Shown in pieces: positions 1 through 14,313 of a DNA stretch of 64,000 nt. This DNA is from Pratylenchus scribneri (lineage: Eukaryota; Nematoda; Chromadorea; Rhabditida; Pratylenchidae), in contig JAQSEB010000110.1 of NCBI GenBank assembly GCA_030063045.1, positions 496,001 through 560,000 of the forward strand, written 5' to 3'. The position numbers and the translations under genes were made by a program. The first letter of the stretch is position 1. Each line of letters starts with the position of its first letter. Under the pieces are notes generated by a model. The model searched no databases, was not told the DNA's origin, and saw only the letters and a list, made by a program, of their open reading frames with translations.

Positions 1-236
1 TAGTTTTCCAAAATTTTCCAAAATTCACAAATTTATTATCAATAATTCCAATTTTCGTATTTCGATTCGGTTGGGCCTTCGGTGGCACCAAATTGAGCTT
101 TCAAATTCAAAAACTCCACAATTTTTTCGAATGATCCCCAAAAATCTCAAAAATAATTTTCGTTGATTCGTTCAATGGTCCTTCAATGGCAAATGCAAAA
201 TCCGTAAAAAGACGATGGCCTTCAGTGGCACAAATT
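1..236. other. AT-rich flank, no gene recognised
   Basis: AT-rich sequence with short recurring words such as CCTTCGGTGGCACCA (near 76 and again near 544) and TTCAATGG. I see no convincing exon or RNA gene. It leads directly into the 96-bp tandem repeat. Confidence 0.6.
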
Positions 237-528
237 CAAATTATCCAATTCGATGTACAAAATTCCAAAACTTTGCCTTTGGAATATTTCGCAAAGCTTC
301 AAAATAAAATTTCCGCCTTCAGAGCACAAAATCAAATTATCCAATTCGATGTACAAAATTCCAAAACTTTGCCTTTGGAATATTTCGCAAAGCTTCAAAA
401 TAAAATTTCCGCCTTCAGAGCACAAAATCAAATTATCCAATTCGATGTACAAAATCCCAAAACTTTGCCTTTGGAATATTTCGCAAAGCTTCAAAATAAA
501 ATTTCCGCCTTCAGAGCACAAATCCGAA
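237..528. repeat. 96-bp tandem repeat, three copies
   Basis: Three near-identical copies start at 237, 333 and 429, a period of exactly 96 bp. Because 96 is a multiple of three, both strands stay open. The plus-strand frame (186-731) reads as a 32-residue repeat containing QIIQFDVQNSKTLPLEYF, followed by a unique tail. The copies differ by very few bases (for example attcc against atccc), so the amplification is recent. Whether the 181-codon frame is a real protein is unclear: there is no upstream exon, no recognised domain, and the minus strand is also open. Confidence 0.8.
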
Positions 529-1180
529 TTCACAATTTAAATGTCCTTCGGTGGCACCAAAATTTTCAATGTTCCAATTCAGGGTCAAGCAGGACCCGTA
601 CGGGGCTCCAATTGAAATGGATTGAATTTTCTGCACAAGCTGGGGAGTGGATCAGACTCCTCAATCCTATTTCAAATTGTACACAAATTTCCGAATTGAA
701 AACTTTATTTAATTTAAATCAAATCCGATAAAAAATTGCGAATAAAATTCAAAAATTCGATCAAATCCGTTGAAAAAAAGGGGGGACAATTTTTTTCACT
801 CAATTTTCAAATTACAAGGGGGAAACATCCGAAAGTAGAAGTGGCGAGTAAGAGGAAGAGGAATGGAAAAAGTGGGAATGAAAATTGAAAAGGAAAAGTG
901 CCCAGAGGGCGGAGTTTTAAGTAATAAAGGCAATCGATGAAAATGCGAACAACCACTGAAAGGAAAATATTGGATTGGAGGGCATAAAGGAAACACAAAT
1001 ATTGGATATTATTGGATATATGGAATAAAATATGAAATTAAAACGAATAAATTGGGATTTATGGATGGATTAAAGTGAGATGATTGATTAATAAAAAATT
1101 GAATGAATGGGTACAAAAATGAGATAAAAAGTAAATAAAAAATGCAAATTGTGTTAATCCAAAGGTCGCCGTCGGCGACA
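529..1180. other. Spacer before the satellite, no gene recognised
   Basis: The stretch turns purine-rich near 830-990 (AAGAGGAAGAGGAATGG). Just before the satellite at about 1165-1179 there is a perfect short inverted repeat, GTCGCC-GTC-GGCGAC. A related GTCGCC-TAC-GGCGA occurs near 27972. I see no coding evidence. Confidence 0.5.
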
Positions 1181-2050
1181 GATCGATGGAAAAGTGGCTA
1201 CGAATGGGCGAGCAAGGATCGATGGAAAAGTGGCTCTAAATGGGCGAGCAAGGATCGATGGAAGAATCGAAGGGAATCAGGCTCCGAATGGGCGAGCAAG
1301 GATCGATTGAAAAGTGGCTCCAAATGGGCGAGCAAGGATCGATGGAAAAGTGGCTTCGAATTGGCGAGCAAGGATCGATGGAAAAGTGGCTACGAATGGG
1401 CGAGCAAGGATCGATGGAAAAGTGGCTCTAAATGGGCGAGCAAGGATCGATGGAAGAATCGAAGGGAATCAGGCTCCGAATGGGCGAGCAAGGATCGATG
1501 GAAAAGTGGCTTCAAATGGGCGATCAAGGATCGATGGAAGAATCGAAGGGAATCTGGCTCCGAATGGGCGAGCAAGGATCGATGGAAAAGTGGCTCTAAA
1601 TGGGCGAGCAAGGATCGATGAAAGAATCGAAGGGAATCAGGCTCCGAATGGGCGAGCAAGGATCGATGGAAAATTGGCTCCAAATGGGCGAGCAAGGATC
1701 GATGGAAGAATCGAAGGGAATCTGGCTCCGAATGGGCGAGCAAGGATCGATGGAAAATTGGCTCTAAATGGGCGAGTAAGGATCGATGGAAGTATCGAAG
1801 GGAAAGTGGCTCCGAATGGGCGAGCAAGGATCGATGAAAAGTGGCTCTAAATGGGCGAGCAAGGATCGATGGAAAAGTGGCTCCAAATGAGCGAGCAAGG
1901 ATCGATGGAAGAACCGAAGGGAATCTGGCTCCGAATGGTCGAGCAAGGATCGATGGAAAATTGGCTCTAAATGGGCGAGTAAGGATCGATGGAAGAATCG
2001 AAGGGAATCTGGCTCCGAATGGGCGAGCAAGGATCGATGGAAAAGTGGCT

Positions 2051-4270
2051 CTAAATGGGCGAGCAAGGATCGATGGAAGTATCGAAGAGAAAGTGGCTAC
2101 GAATGGGCGAGCAGGGATCGATGGAAAAGTGGCTCCGAATGGCGAGCAAGGATCGATGGAAAAGTGGCTCTAAATGGGCGAGCAAGGATCGATGGAAGTA
2201 TCGAAGGGAAAGTGGCTCCGAATGGGCGAGCAAGGATCGATTGAAAAGTGGCTCCAAATGGGCGAGCAAGGATCGATGGAAAAGTGGCTCTAAATGGGCG
2301 AGCAAGGATCGATGGAAGTATCGAAGAGAAAGTGGCTACGAATGGGCGAGCAGGGATCGATGGAAAAGTGGCTCCGAATGGCGAGCAAGGATCGATGGAA
2401 AAGTGGCTCTAAATGGGCGAGCAAGGATCGATGGAAGTATCGAAGGGAAAGTGGCTACGAATGGGCGAGCAAGGATCGATTGAAAAGTGGCTCCAAATGG
2501 GCGAGCAAGGATCGATGGAAAAGTGGCTCCAAATGGGCGAGCAAGGATCGATGGAAAAGTGGCTCCAAATGGGCGAGCAAGGATCGATGGAAAAGTGGCT
2601 TCGAATGGGCGAGCAAGGATCGATGGAAAAGTGGCTCTAAATGGGCGAGCAAGGATCGATGAAAGAATCGAAGGGAATCAGGCTCCGAATGGGCGAGCAA
2701 GGATCGATGGAAAAGTGGCTCTAAATGGGCGAGCAAGGATCGATGGAAGTATCGAAGGGAAAGTGGCTCCGAATGGGCGAGCAAGGATCGATTGAAAAGT
2801 GGCTCCAAATGGGCGAGCAAGGATCGATGGAAAAGTGGCTTCGAATGGGCGAGCAAGGATCGATGAAAGAATCGAAGGGAATCAGGCTCCGAATGGGCGA
2901 ACAAGGATCGATGGAAAAGTGGCTCCAAATGGGCGAGCAAGGATCGATGGAAGAATCGAAGGGAATCTGGCTCCGAATGGGCGAGCAAGGATCGATGGAA
3001 AAGTGGCTCTAAATGGGCGAGCAAGGATCGATCGAAGTATCGAAGAGAAAGTGGCTACGAATAGGCGAGCAGGGATCGAAGGGAAAGTGGCTCCGAATGG
3101 GCGAGCAAGGATCGATGGAAAAGTGGCTCTAAATGGGCGAGCAAGGATCGATGGAAGAATCGAAGGGAATCTGGCTCCGAATGGGCGAGCAAGGATCGAT
3201 GGAAAATTGGCTCTAAATGGGCGAGTAAGGATCGATGGAAGAATCGAAGGGAATCTGGCTCCGAATGGGCGAGCAAGGATCGATGGAAAAGTGGCTCTAA
3301 ATGGGCGAGCAAGGATCGATGGAAGTATCGAAGAGAAAGTGGCTACGAATGGGCGAGCAGGGATCGATGGAAAAGTGGCTCCGAATGGCGAGCAAGGATC
3401 GATGGAAAAGTGGCTCTAAATGGGCGAGCAAGGATCGATGGAAGTATCGAAGGGAAAGTGGCTCCGAATGGGCGAGCAAGGATCGATTGAAAAGTGGCTC
3501 CAAATGGGCGAGCAAGGATCGATGGAAAAGTGGCTCTAAATGGGCGAGCAAGGATCGATGGAAGTATCGAAGAGAAAGTGGCTACGAATGGGCGAGCAGG
3601 GATCGATGGAAAAGTGGCTCCGAATGGCGAGCAAGGATCGATGGAAAAGTGGCTCTAAATGGGCGAGCAAGGATCGATGGAAGTATCGAAGGGAAAGTGG
3701 CTACGAATGGGCGAGCAAGGATCGATTGAAAAGTGGCTCCAAATGGGCGAGCAAGGATCGATGGAAAAGTGGCTCCAAATGGGCGAGCAAGGATCGATGG
3801 AAAAGTGGCTCCAAATGGGCGAGCAAGGATCGATGGAAAAGTGGCTTCGAATGGGCGAGCAAGGATCGATGGGAAAGTGGCTCTAAATGGGCGAGCAAGG
3901 ATCGATGAAAGAATCGAAGGGAATCAGGCTCCGAATGGGCGAGCAAGGATCGATGGAAAAGTGGCTCTAAATGGGCGAGCAAGGATCGATGGAAGTATCG
4001 AAGGGAAAGTGGCTCCGAATGGGCGAGCAAGGATCGATTGAAAAGTGGCTCCAAATGGGCGAGCAAGGATCGATGGAAAAGTGGCTTCGAATGGGCGAGC
4101 AAGGATCGATGAAAGAATCGAAGGGAATCAGGCTCCGAATGGGCGAACAAGGATCGATGGAAAAGTGGCTCCAAATGGGCGAGCAAGGATCGATGGAAGA
4201 ATCGAAGGGAATCTGGCTCCGAATGGGCGAGCAAGGATCGATGGAAAAGTGGCTCTAAATGGGCGAGCAA
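2051..4270. repeat. Higher-order block, two copies offset by 1,246 bp
   Basis: The monomer order from about 2051-3024 recurs at about 3297-4270 with a constant offset of 1,246 bp. It includes the rare 35-bp units and the same unit-type order. The leading part recurs again around 4747, 7517, 9735 and 14314, so this block is a seed for later amplification. Confidence 0.85.
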
Positions 4271-7200
4271 GGATCGATGGAAGTATCGAAGAGAAAGTGG
4301 CTACGAATGGGCGAGCAGGGATCGAAGGGAAAGTGGCTCCGAATGGGCGAGCAAGGATCGATGGAAAAGTGGCTCTAAATGGGCGAGCAAGGATCGATGG
4401 AAGTATCGAAGGGAAAGTGGCTACGAATGGGCGAGCAAGGATCGATTGAAAAGTGGCTCCAAATGCGCGAGCAAGGATCGATGGAAAAGTGGCTCTAAAT
4501 GGGCGAGCAAGGATCGATGAAAGAATCGAAGGGAATCAGGCTCCGAATGGGCGAGCAAGGATCGATGGAAAAGTGGCTCCAAATGGGCGAGCAAGGATCG
4601 ATGGAAGAATCGAAGGGAATCTGGCTCCGAATGGGCGAGCAAGGATCGATGGAAAATTGGCTCTAAATGGGCGAGTAAGGATCGATGGAAGAATCGAAGG
4701 GAATCTGGCTCCGAATGGGCGAGCAAGGATCGATGGAAAAGTGGCTCTAAATGGGCGAGCAAGGATCGATGGAAGTATCGAAGAGAAAGTGGCTACGAAT
4801 GGGCGAGCAGGGATCGATGGAAAAGTGACTCCGAATGGCGAGCAAGGATCGATGGAAAAGTGGCTCTAAATGGGCGAGCAAGGATCGATGGAAGTATCGA
4901 AGAGAAAGTGGCTCCGAATGGGCGAGCAAGGATCGATTGAAAAGTGGCTCCAAATGGGCGAGCAAGGATCGATGGAAAAGTGGCTTCGAATGGGCGAGCA
5001 AGGATCGATGGAAAAGTGGCTACGAATGGGCGAGCAAAGATCGATGAAAGAATCGAAGGGAATCAGGCTCCGAATGGGCGAGCAAGGATCGATGGAAAAG
5101 TGGCTCCAAATGGGCGAGCAAGGATCGATTGAAATATCGAAGGGAAAGTGGCTCCGAATGGGCGAGCAAGGATCGATGGAAAAGTGGCTCTAAATGGGCG
5201 AGCAAGGATCGATGGAAGTATCGAAGGGAAAGTGGCTACGAATGGGCGAGCAAGGATCGATTGAAAAGTGGCTCCAAATGGGCGAGCAAGGATCGATGGA
5301 AAAGTGGCTCCAAATGGGCGAGCAAGGATCGATGGAAAAGTGGCTTCGAATGGGCGAGCAAGGATCGATGGAAAAGTGGCTCTAAATGGGCGAGCAAGGA
5401 TCGATGAAAGAATCGAAGGGAATCAGGCTCCGAATGGGCGAGCAAGGATCGATGGAAAAGTGGCTCTAAATGGGCGAGCAAGGATCGATGGAAGTATCGA
5501 AGGGAAAGTGGCTCCGAATGGGCGAGCAAGGATCGATTGAAAAGTGGCTCCAAATGGGCGAGCAAGGATCGATGGAAAAGTGGCTTCGAATGGGCGAGCA
5601 AGGATCGATGAAAGAATCGAAGGGAATCAGGCTCCGAATGGGCGAGCAAGGATCGATGGAAAAGTGGCTCCAAATGGGCGAGCAAGGATCGATGGAAGAA
5701 TCGAAGGGAATCTGGCTCCGAATGGGCGAGCAAGGATCGATGGAAAAGTGGCTCTAAATGGGCGAGCAAGGATCGATGGAAGTATCGAAGAGAAAGTGGC
5801 TACGAATGGGCGAGCAGGGATCGAAGGGAAAGTGGCTCCGAATGGGCGAGCAAGGATCGATGGAAAAGTGGCTCTAAATGGGCGAGCAAGGATCGATGGA
5901 AGTATCGAAGGGAAAGTGGCTACGAATGGGCGAGCAAGGATCGATTGAAAAGTGGCTCCAAATGCGCGAGCAAGGATCGATGGAAAAGTGGCTCTAAATG
6001 GGCGAGCAAGGATCGATGAAAGAATCGAAGGGAATCAGGCTCCGAATGGGCGAGCAAGGATCGATGGAAAAGTGGCTCCAAATGGGCGAGCAAGGATCGA
6101 TGGAAGAATCGAAGGGAATCTGGCTCCGAATGGGCGAGCAAGGATCGATGGAAAATTGGCTCTAAATGGGCGAGTAAGGATCGATGGAAGAATCGAAGGG
6201 AATCTGGCTCCGAATGGGCGAGCAAGGATCGATGGAAAAGTGGCTCTAAATGGGCGAGCAAGGATCGATGGAAGTATCGAAGAGAAAGTGGCTACGAATG
6301 GGCGAGCAGGGATCGGAGCAAGGATCGATGGAAAAGTGGCTCTAAATGGGCGAGCAAGGATCGATGGAAGTATCGAAGAGAAAGTGGCTCCGAATGGGCG
6401 AGCAAGGATCGATTGAAAAGTGGCTCCAAATGGGCGAGCAAGGATCGATGGAAAAGTGGCTTCGAATGGGCGAGCAAGGATCGATGGAAAAGTGGCTACG
6501 AATGGGCGAGCAAAGATCGATGAAAGAATCGAAGGGAATCAGGCTCCAAATGCGCGAGCAAGGATCGATGGAAAAGTGGCTCTAAATGGGCGAGCAAGGA
6601 TCGATGAAAGAATCGAAGGGAATCAGGCTCCGAATGGGCGAGCAAGGATCGATGGAAAAGTGGCTCCAAATGGGCGAGCAAGGATCGATGGAAGAATCGA
6701 AGGGAATCTGGCTCCGAATGGGCGAGCAAGGATCGATGGAAAATTGGCTCTAAATGGGCGAGTAAGGATCGATGGAAGAATCGAAGGGAATCTGGCTCCG
6801 AATGGGCGAGCAAGGATCGATGGAAAAGTGGCTCTAAATGGGCGAGCAAGGATCGATGGAAGTATCGAAGAGAAAGTGGCTACGAATGGGCGAGCAGGGA
6901 TCGATGGAAAAGTGGCTCCGAATGGCGAGCAAGGATCGATGGAAAAGTGGCTCTAAATGGGCGAGCAAGGATCGATGGAAGTATCGAAGAGAAAGTGGCT
7001 CCGAATGGGCGAGCAAGGATCGATTGAAAAGTGGCTCCAAATGGGCGAGCAAGGATCGATGGAAAAGTGGCTTCGAATGGACGAGCAAGGATCGATGGAA
7101 AAGTGGCTCCAAATGGGCGAGCAAGGATCGATGGAAAAGTGGCTCTAAATGGGCGAGCAAGGATCGATGGAAGTATCGAAGGGAAAGTGGCTACGAATGG

Positions 7201-9734
7201 GCGAGCAAGGATCGATTGAAAAGTGGCTCCAAATGCGCGAGCAATGATCGATGGAAAAGTGGCTCTAAATGGGCGAGCAAGGATCGATGAAAGAATCGAA
7301 GGGAATCAGGCTCCGAATGGGCGAGCAAGGATCGATGGAAAAGTGGCTCCAAATGGGCGAGCAAGGATCGATGGAAGAATCGAAGGGAATCTGGCTCCGA
7401 ATGGGCGAGCAAGGATCGATGGAAAATTGGCTCTAAATGGGCGAGTAAGGATCGATGGAAGAATCGAAGGGAATCTGGCTCCGAATGGGCGAGCAAGGAT
7501 CGATGGAAAAGTGGCTCTAAATGGGCGAGCAAGGATCGATGGAAGTATCGAAGAGAAAGTGGCTACGAATGGGCGAGCAGGGATCGATGGAAAAGTGGCT
7601 CCGAATGGCGAGCAAGGATCGATGGAAAAGTGGCTCTAAATGGGCGAGCAAGGATCGATGGAAGTATCGAAGAGAAAGTGGCTCCGAATGGGCGAGCAAG
7701 GATCGATTGAAAAGTGGCTCCAAATGGGCGAGCAAGGATCGATGGAAAAGTGGCTTCGAATGGGCGAGCAAGGATCGATGGAAAAGTGGCTACGAATGGG
7801 CGAGCAAAGATCGATGAAAGAATCGAAGGGAATCAGGCTCCGAATGGGCGAGCAAGGATCGATGGAAAAGTGGCTCCAAATGGGCGAGCAAGGATCGATT
7901 GAAATAACGAAGGGAAAGTGGCTCCGAATGGGCGAGCAAGGATCGATGGAAAAGTGGCTCTAAATGGGCGAGCAAGGATCGATGGAAGTATCGAAGGGAA
8001 AGTGGCTACGAATGGGCGAGCAAGGATCGATTGAAAAGTGGCTCCAAATGGGCGAGCAAGGATCGATGGAAAAGTGGCTCCAAATGGGCGAGCAAGGATC
8101 GATGGAAAAGTGGCTTCGAATGGGCGAGCAAAGATCGATGGAAAAGTGGCTCTAAATGGGCGAGCAAGGATCGATGAAAGAATCGAAGGGAATCAGGCTC
8201 CGAATGGGCGAGCAAGGATCGATGGAAAAGTGGCTCCAAATGGGCGAGCAAGGATCGATGGAAGAATCGAAGGGAATCTGGCTCCGAATGGGCGAGCAAG
8301 GATCGATGGAAAATTGGCTCTAAATGGGCGAGTAAGGATCGATGGAAGTATCGAAGGGAAAGTGGCTCCGAATGGGCGAGCAAGGATCGATGAAAAGTGG
8401 CTCTAAATGGGCGAGCAAGGATCGATGGAAAAGTGGCTCCAAATGAGCGAGCAAGGATCGATGGAAGAACCGAAGGGAATCTGGCTCCGAATGGGGGAGC
8501 AAGAATCGATGGAAAAGTGGCTACGAATGGGCGAGCAAGGATCGATGGAAGAATCGAAGGGAATCTGGCTCCGAATGGGCGAGCAAGGATCGATGGAAGA
8601 ATCGAAGGGAATCTGGCTCCGAAAGGGCGAGCAAAGATTGATGGAAAAGTGGCTCCAAATGGGCGAGCAAGGATCGATGGAAAAGTGGCTCCAAATGAGC
8701 GAGCAAGGATCGATGGAAGAACCGAAGGGAATCTGGCTCCGAATGGGGGAGCAAGGATCGATGGAAAAGTGGCTCCAAATGGGCGAGCAAGGATCGATTG
8801 AAATATCGAAGGGAAAGTGGCTCCGAATGGGCGAGCAAGGATCGATGGAAAAGTGGCTCTAAATGGGCGAGCAAGGATCGATGGAAGTATCGAAGGGAAA
8901 GTGGCTACGAATGGGCGAGCAAGGATCGATTGAAAAGTGGCTCCAAATGCGCGAGCAAGGATCGATGGAAAAGTGGCTTCGAATTGGCGAGCAAGGATCG
9001 ATGGAAAAGTGGCTACGAATGGGCGAGCAAGGATCGATGGAAAAGTGGCTCTAAATGGGCGAGCAAGGATCGATGAAAGAATCGAAGGGAATCAGGCTCC
9101 GAATGGGCGAGCAAGGATCGATGGAAAAGTGGCTCCAAATGGGCGAGCAAGGATCGATGGAAAAGTGGCTACGAATGGGCGAGCAAGGATCGATGGAAGA
9201 ATCGAAGGGAATCTGGCTCCGAAAGGGCGAGCAAGGATCGATGGAAAAGTGGCTCCAAATGGGCGAGCAAGGATCGATGGAAAAGTGGCTCTAAATGGGC
9301 GAGCAAGGATCGATGGAAAAGTGGCTCTAAATGGGCGAGCAAGGATCGATGGAAGAATCGAAGGGAATCTGGCTCCGAAAGGGCGAGCAAGGATCGATGG
9401 AAAAGTGGCTCCAAATGGGCGAGCAAGGATCGATGGAAAAGTGGCTCTAAATGGGCGAGCAAGGATCGATGAAAGAATCGAAGGGAATCAGGCTCCGAAT
9501 GGGCGAGCAAAGATTGATGGAAAAGTGGCTCCAAATGGGCGAGCAAGGATCGATGAAAGAATCGAAGGGAATCAGGCTCCGAAAGGGCGAGCAAGGATCG
9601 ATGGAAAAGTGGCTCCAAATGGGCGAGCAAGGATCGATGGAAAAGTGGCTACGAATGGGCGAGCAAGGATCGATGGAAGAATCGAAGGGAATCTGGCTCC
9701 GAATGGGCGAGCAAGGATCGATGGAAAAGTGGCT

Positions 9735-12700
9735 CTAAATGGGCGAGCAAGGATCGATGGAAGTATCGAAGAGAAAGTGGCTACGAATGGGCGAGCAGGG
9801 ATCGATGGAAAAGTGGCTCCGAATGGCGAGCAAGGATCGATGGAAAAGTGGCTCTAAATGGGCGAGCAAGGATCGATGGAAGTATCGAAGAGAAAGTGGC
9901 TCCGAATGGGCGAGCAAGGATCGATTGAAAAGTGGCTCCAAATGGGCGAGCAAGGATCGATGGAAAAGTGGCTTCGAATGGGCGAGCAAGGATCGATGGA
10001 AAAGTGGCTACGAATGGGCGAGCAAAGATCGATGAAAGAATCGAAGGGAATCAGGCTCCGAATGGGCGAGCAAGGATCGATGGAAAAGTGGCTCCAAATG
10101 GGCGAGCAAGGATCGATTGAAATATCGAAGGGAAAGTGGCTCCGAATGGGCGAGCAAGGATCGATGGAAAAGTGGCTCTAAATGGGCGAGCAAGGATCGA
10201 TGGAAGTATCGAAGGGAAAGTGGCTACGAATGGGCGAGCAAGGATCGATTGAAAAGTGGCTCCAAATGGGCGAGCAAGGATCGATGGAAAAGTGGCTCCA
10301 AATGGGCGAGCAAGGATCGATGGAAAAGTGGCTTCGAATGGGCGAGCAAGGATCGATGGAAAAGTGGCTCTAAATGGGCGAGCAAGGATCGATGAAAGAA
10401 TCGAAGGGAATCAGGCTCCGAATGGGCGAGCAAGGATCGATGGAAAAGTGGCTCCAAATGGGCGAGCAAGGATCGATGGAAGAATCGAAGGGAATCTGGC
10501 TCCGAATGGGCGAGCAAGGATCGATGGAAAATTGGCTCTAAATGGGCGAGTAAGGATCGATGGAAGTATCGAAGGGAAAGTGGCTCCGAATGGGCGAGCA
10601 AGGATCGATGAAAAGTGGCTCTAAATGGGCGAGCAAGGATCGATGGAAAAGTGGCTCCAAATGAGCGAGCAAGGATCGATGGAAGAACCGAAGGGAATCT
10701 GGCTCCGAATGGGGGAGCAAGAATCGATGGAAAAGTGGCTCCGAATGGGCGAGCAAGGATCGATGGAAAAGTGGCTCTAAATGGGCGAGCAAGGATCGAT
10801 GGAAAAATGGCTCCAAATGAGCGAGCAAGGATCGAAGGGAATCTGGCTACGAATGGGCGAGCAAGGATCGATGGAAGTGTCTCTAAATGGGCGAGCAAGG
10901 ATCGATGGAAAAGTGGCTCCAAATGAGCGAGCAAGGAACGATGGAAGAACCGAAGGGAATCTGGCTCCGAATGGGGGAGCAAGAATCGATGGAAAAGTGG
11001 CTACGAATGGGCGAGCAAGGATCGATGGAAGTATCGAAGAGAAAGTGGCTCCGAATGGGCGAGCAAGGATCGATTGAAAAGTGGCTCCAAATGGGCGAGC
11101 AAGGATCGATGGAAAAGTGGCTTCGAATGGGCGAGCAAGGATCGATGGAAAAGTGGCTACGAATGGGCGAGCAAAGATCGATGAAAGAATCGAAGGGAAT
11201 CAGGCTCCGAATGGGCGAGCAAGGATCGATGGAAAAGTGGCTCCAAATGGGCGAGCAAGGATCGATTGAAATATCGAAGGGAATGTGGCTCCGAATGGGC
11301 GAGCAAGGATCGATGGAACAGTGGCTCTAAATGGGCGAGCAAGGATCGATGGAAGTATCGAAGGGAAAGTGGCTACGAATGGGCGAGCAAGGATCGATTG
11401 AAAAGTGGCTCCAAATGGGCGAGCAAGGATCGATGGAAAAGTGGCTCCAAATGGGCGAGCAAGGATCGATGGAAAAGTGGCTTCGAATGGGCGAGCAAGG
11501 ATCGATGGAAAAGTGGCTCTAAATGGGCGAGCAAGGATCGATGAAAGAATCGAAGGGAATCAGGCTCCGAAAGGGCGAGCAAGGATCGATGGAAAAGTGG
11601 CTCCAAATGGGCGAGCAAGGATCGATGGAAGAATCGAAGGGAATCTGGCTCCGAATGGGCGAGCAAGGATCGATGGAAAATTGGCTCTAAATGGGCGAGT
11701 AAGGATCGATGGAAGTATCGAAGGGAAAGTGGCTCCGAATGGGCGAGCAAGGATCGATGAAAAGTGGCTCTAAATGGGCGAGCAAGGATCGATGGAAAAG
11801 TGGCTCCAAATGAGCGAGCAAGGATCGATGGAAGAACCGAAGGGAATCTGGCTCCGAATGGGGGAGCAAGAATCGATGGAAAAGTGGCTACGAATGGGCG
11901 AGCAAGGATCGATGGAAGAATCGAAGGGAATCTGGCTCCGAATGGGCGAGCAAGGATCTATGGAAAAGTGGCTCCAAATGAGCGAGCAAGGATCGATGGA
12001 AGAACCGAAGGGAATCTGGCTCCGAATGGGGGAGCAAGAATCGATGGAAAAGTGGCTCTAAATGGGCGAGCAAGGATCGATGGAAGAATCGAAGGGAATC
12101 TGGCTCCGAATGGGCGAGCAAGGATCGATGGAAAAGTGGCTACGAATGGGCGAGCAAGGATCGATGGAAAAGTGGCTTCGAATGGGCGAGCAAGGATCGA
12201 TGGAAAAGTGGCTACGAATGTGCGAGCAAGGATCGATGAAAGAATCGAAGGGAATCAGGCTCCGAATGGACGAGCAAGGATCGATGGAAAAGTGGCTCCG
12301 AATGGGCGAGCAAGGATCGATGGAAAAGTGGCTCTAAATGGGCGAGCAAGGATCGATGGAAAAGTGGCTCCAAATGAGCGAGCAAGGATCGATGGAAGAA
12401 TCGAAGGGAATCTGGCTTCGAATGGGCGAGCAAGGATCGATGGAATAGTGTCTCTAAATGGGCGAGCAAGGATCGATGGAAAAGTGGCTCCAAATGAGCG
12501 AGCAAGGAACGATGGAAGAACCGAAGGGAATCTGGCTCCGAATGGGGGAGCAAGAATCGATGGAAAAGTGGCTACGAATGGGCGAGCAAGGATCGATGGA
12601 AATATCGAAGAGAAAGTGGCTCCGAATGGGCGAGCAAGGATCGATGGAAGAATCGAAGGGAATCTGGCTCCGAAAGGGCGAGCAAGGATCGATGGAAAAG

Positions 12701-13650
12701 TGGCTCCAAATGGGCGAGCAAGGATCGATGGAAATATCGAAGGGAAAGTGGCTCCGAATGGGCGAGCAAGGATCGATGGAAGAACCGAAGGGAATCTGGC
12801 TCCGAATGGGCGAGCAAGGATCGATGGAAAAGTGGCTACGAATGGGCGAGCAAGAATCGATGGAAAAGTGGCTTCGAATGGGCGAGCAAGGATCGATGGA
12901 AAAGTGGCTACGAATGGGCGAGCAAGGATCGATGAAAGAATCGAAGGGAATCAGGCTCCGAATGGACGAGCAAGGATCGATGGAAAAGTGGCTCCGAATG
13001 GGCGAGCAAGGATCGATGGAAAAGTGGCTCTAAATGGGCGAGCAAGGATCGATGGAAAAATGGCTCCAAATGAGCGAGCAAGGATCGAAGGGAATCTGGC
13101 TACGAATGGGCGAGCAAGGATCGATGGAATAGTGTCTCTAAATGGGCGAGCAAGGATCGATGGAAAAGTGGCTCCAAATGAGCGAGCAAGGAACGATGGA
13201 AGAACCGAAGGGAATCTGGCTCCGAATGGGGGAGCAAGAATCGATGGAAAAGTGGCTACGAATGGGCGAGCAAGGATCGATGGAAGTATCGAAGAGAAAG
13301 TGGCTCCGAATGGGCGAGCAAGGATCGATTGAAAAGTGGCTCCAAATGGGCGAGCAAGGATCGATGGAAAAGTGGCTTCGAATGGGCGAGCAAGGATCGA
13401 TGGAAAAGTGGCTACGAATGGGCGAGCAAAGATCGATGAAAGAATCGAAGGGAATCAGGCTCCGAATGGGCGAGCAAGGATCGATGGAAAAGTGGCTCCA
13501 AATGGGCGAGCAAGGATCGATTGAAATATCGAAGGGAAAGTGGCTCCGAATGGGCGAGCAAGGATCGATGGAAAAGTGGCTCTAAATGGGCGAGCAAGGA
13601 TCGATGGAAGTATCGAAGGGAATCAGGCTCCGAATGGGCGAGCAAGGATC
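9735..13650. repeat. 4.58-kb higher-order block, copy A
   Basis: Many landmarks in 9735-12212 recur exactly 4,579 bp downstream, including a distinctive run of GGGGGAGCAAGAATCGATGG units and the GGAACGATGGAAGAACCG variants. Offsets after about 12430 drop to 4,569 bp because copy B lacks 10 bp. This is a segmental tandem duplication of dozens of monomers at once. Confidence 0.88.
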
Positions 13651-14313
13651 GATGGAAAAGTGGCTCCAAATGGGCGAGCAAGGATCGATGGAAAAGTGGC
13701 TACGAATGGGCGAGCAAGGATCGATGGAAGAATCGAAGGGAATCTGGCTCCGAAAGGGCGAGCAAGGATCGATGGAAAAGTGGCTCCAAATGGGCGAGCA
13801 AGGATCGATGGAAAAGTGGCTACGAATGGGCGAGCAAGGATCGATGAAAGAATCGAAGGGAATCAGGCTCCGAATGGGCGAGCAAAGATTGATGGAAAAG
13901 TGGCTCCAAATGGGCGAGCAAGGATCGATGGAAGAATCGAAGGGAATCTGGCTCCGAAAGGGCGAGCAAGGATCGATGGAAAAGTGGCTCCAAATGGGCG
14001 AGCAAGGATCGATGGAAAAGTGGCTACGAATGGGCGAGCAAGGATCGATGAAAGAATCGAAGGGAATCAGGCTCCGAATGGGCGAGCAAAGATTGATGGA
14101 AAAGTGGCTCCAAATGGGCGAGCAAGGATCGATGAAAGAATCGAAGGGAATCAGGCTCCGAAAGGGCGAGCAAGGATCGATGGAAAAGTGGCTCCAAATG
14201 GGCGAGCAAGGATCGATGGAAAAGTGGCTACGAATGGGCGAGCAAGGATCGATGGAAGAATCGAAGGGAATCTGGCTCCGAATGGGCGAGCAAGGATCGA
14301 TGGAAAAGTGGCT

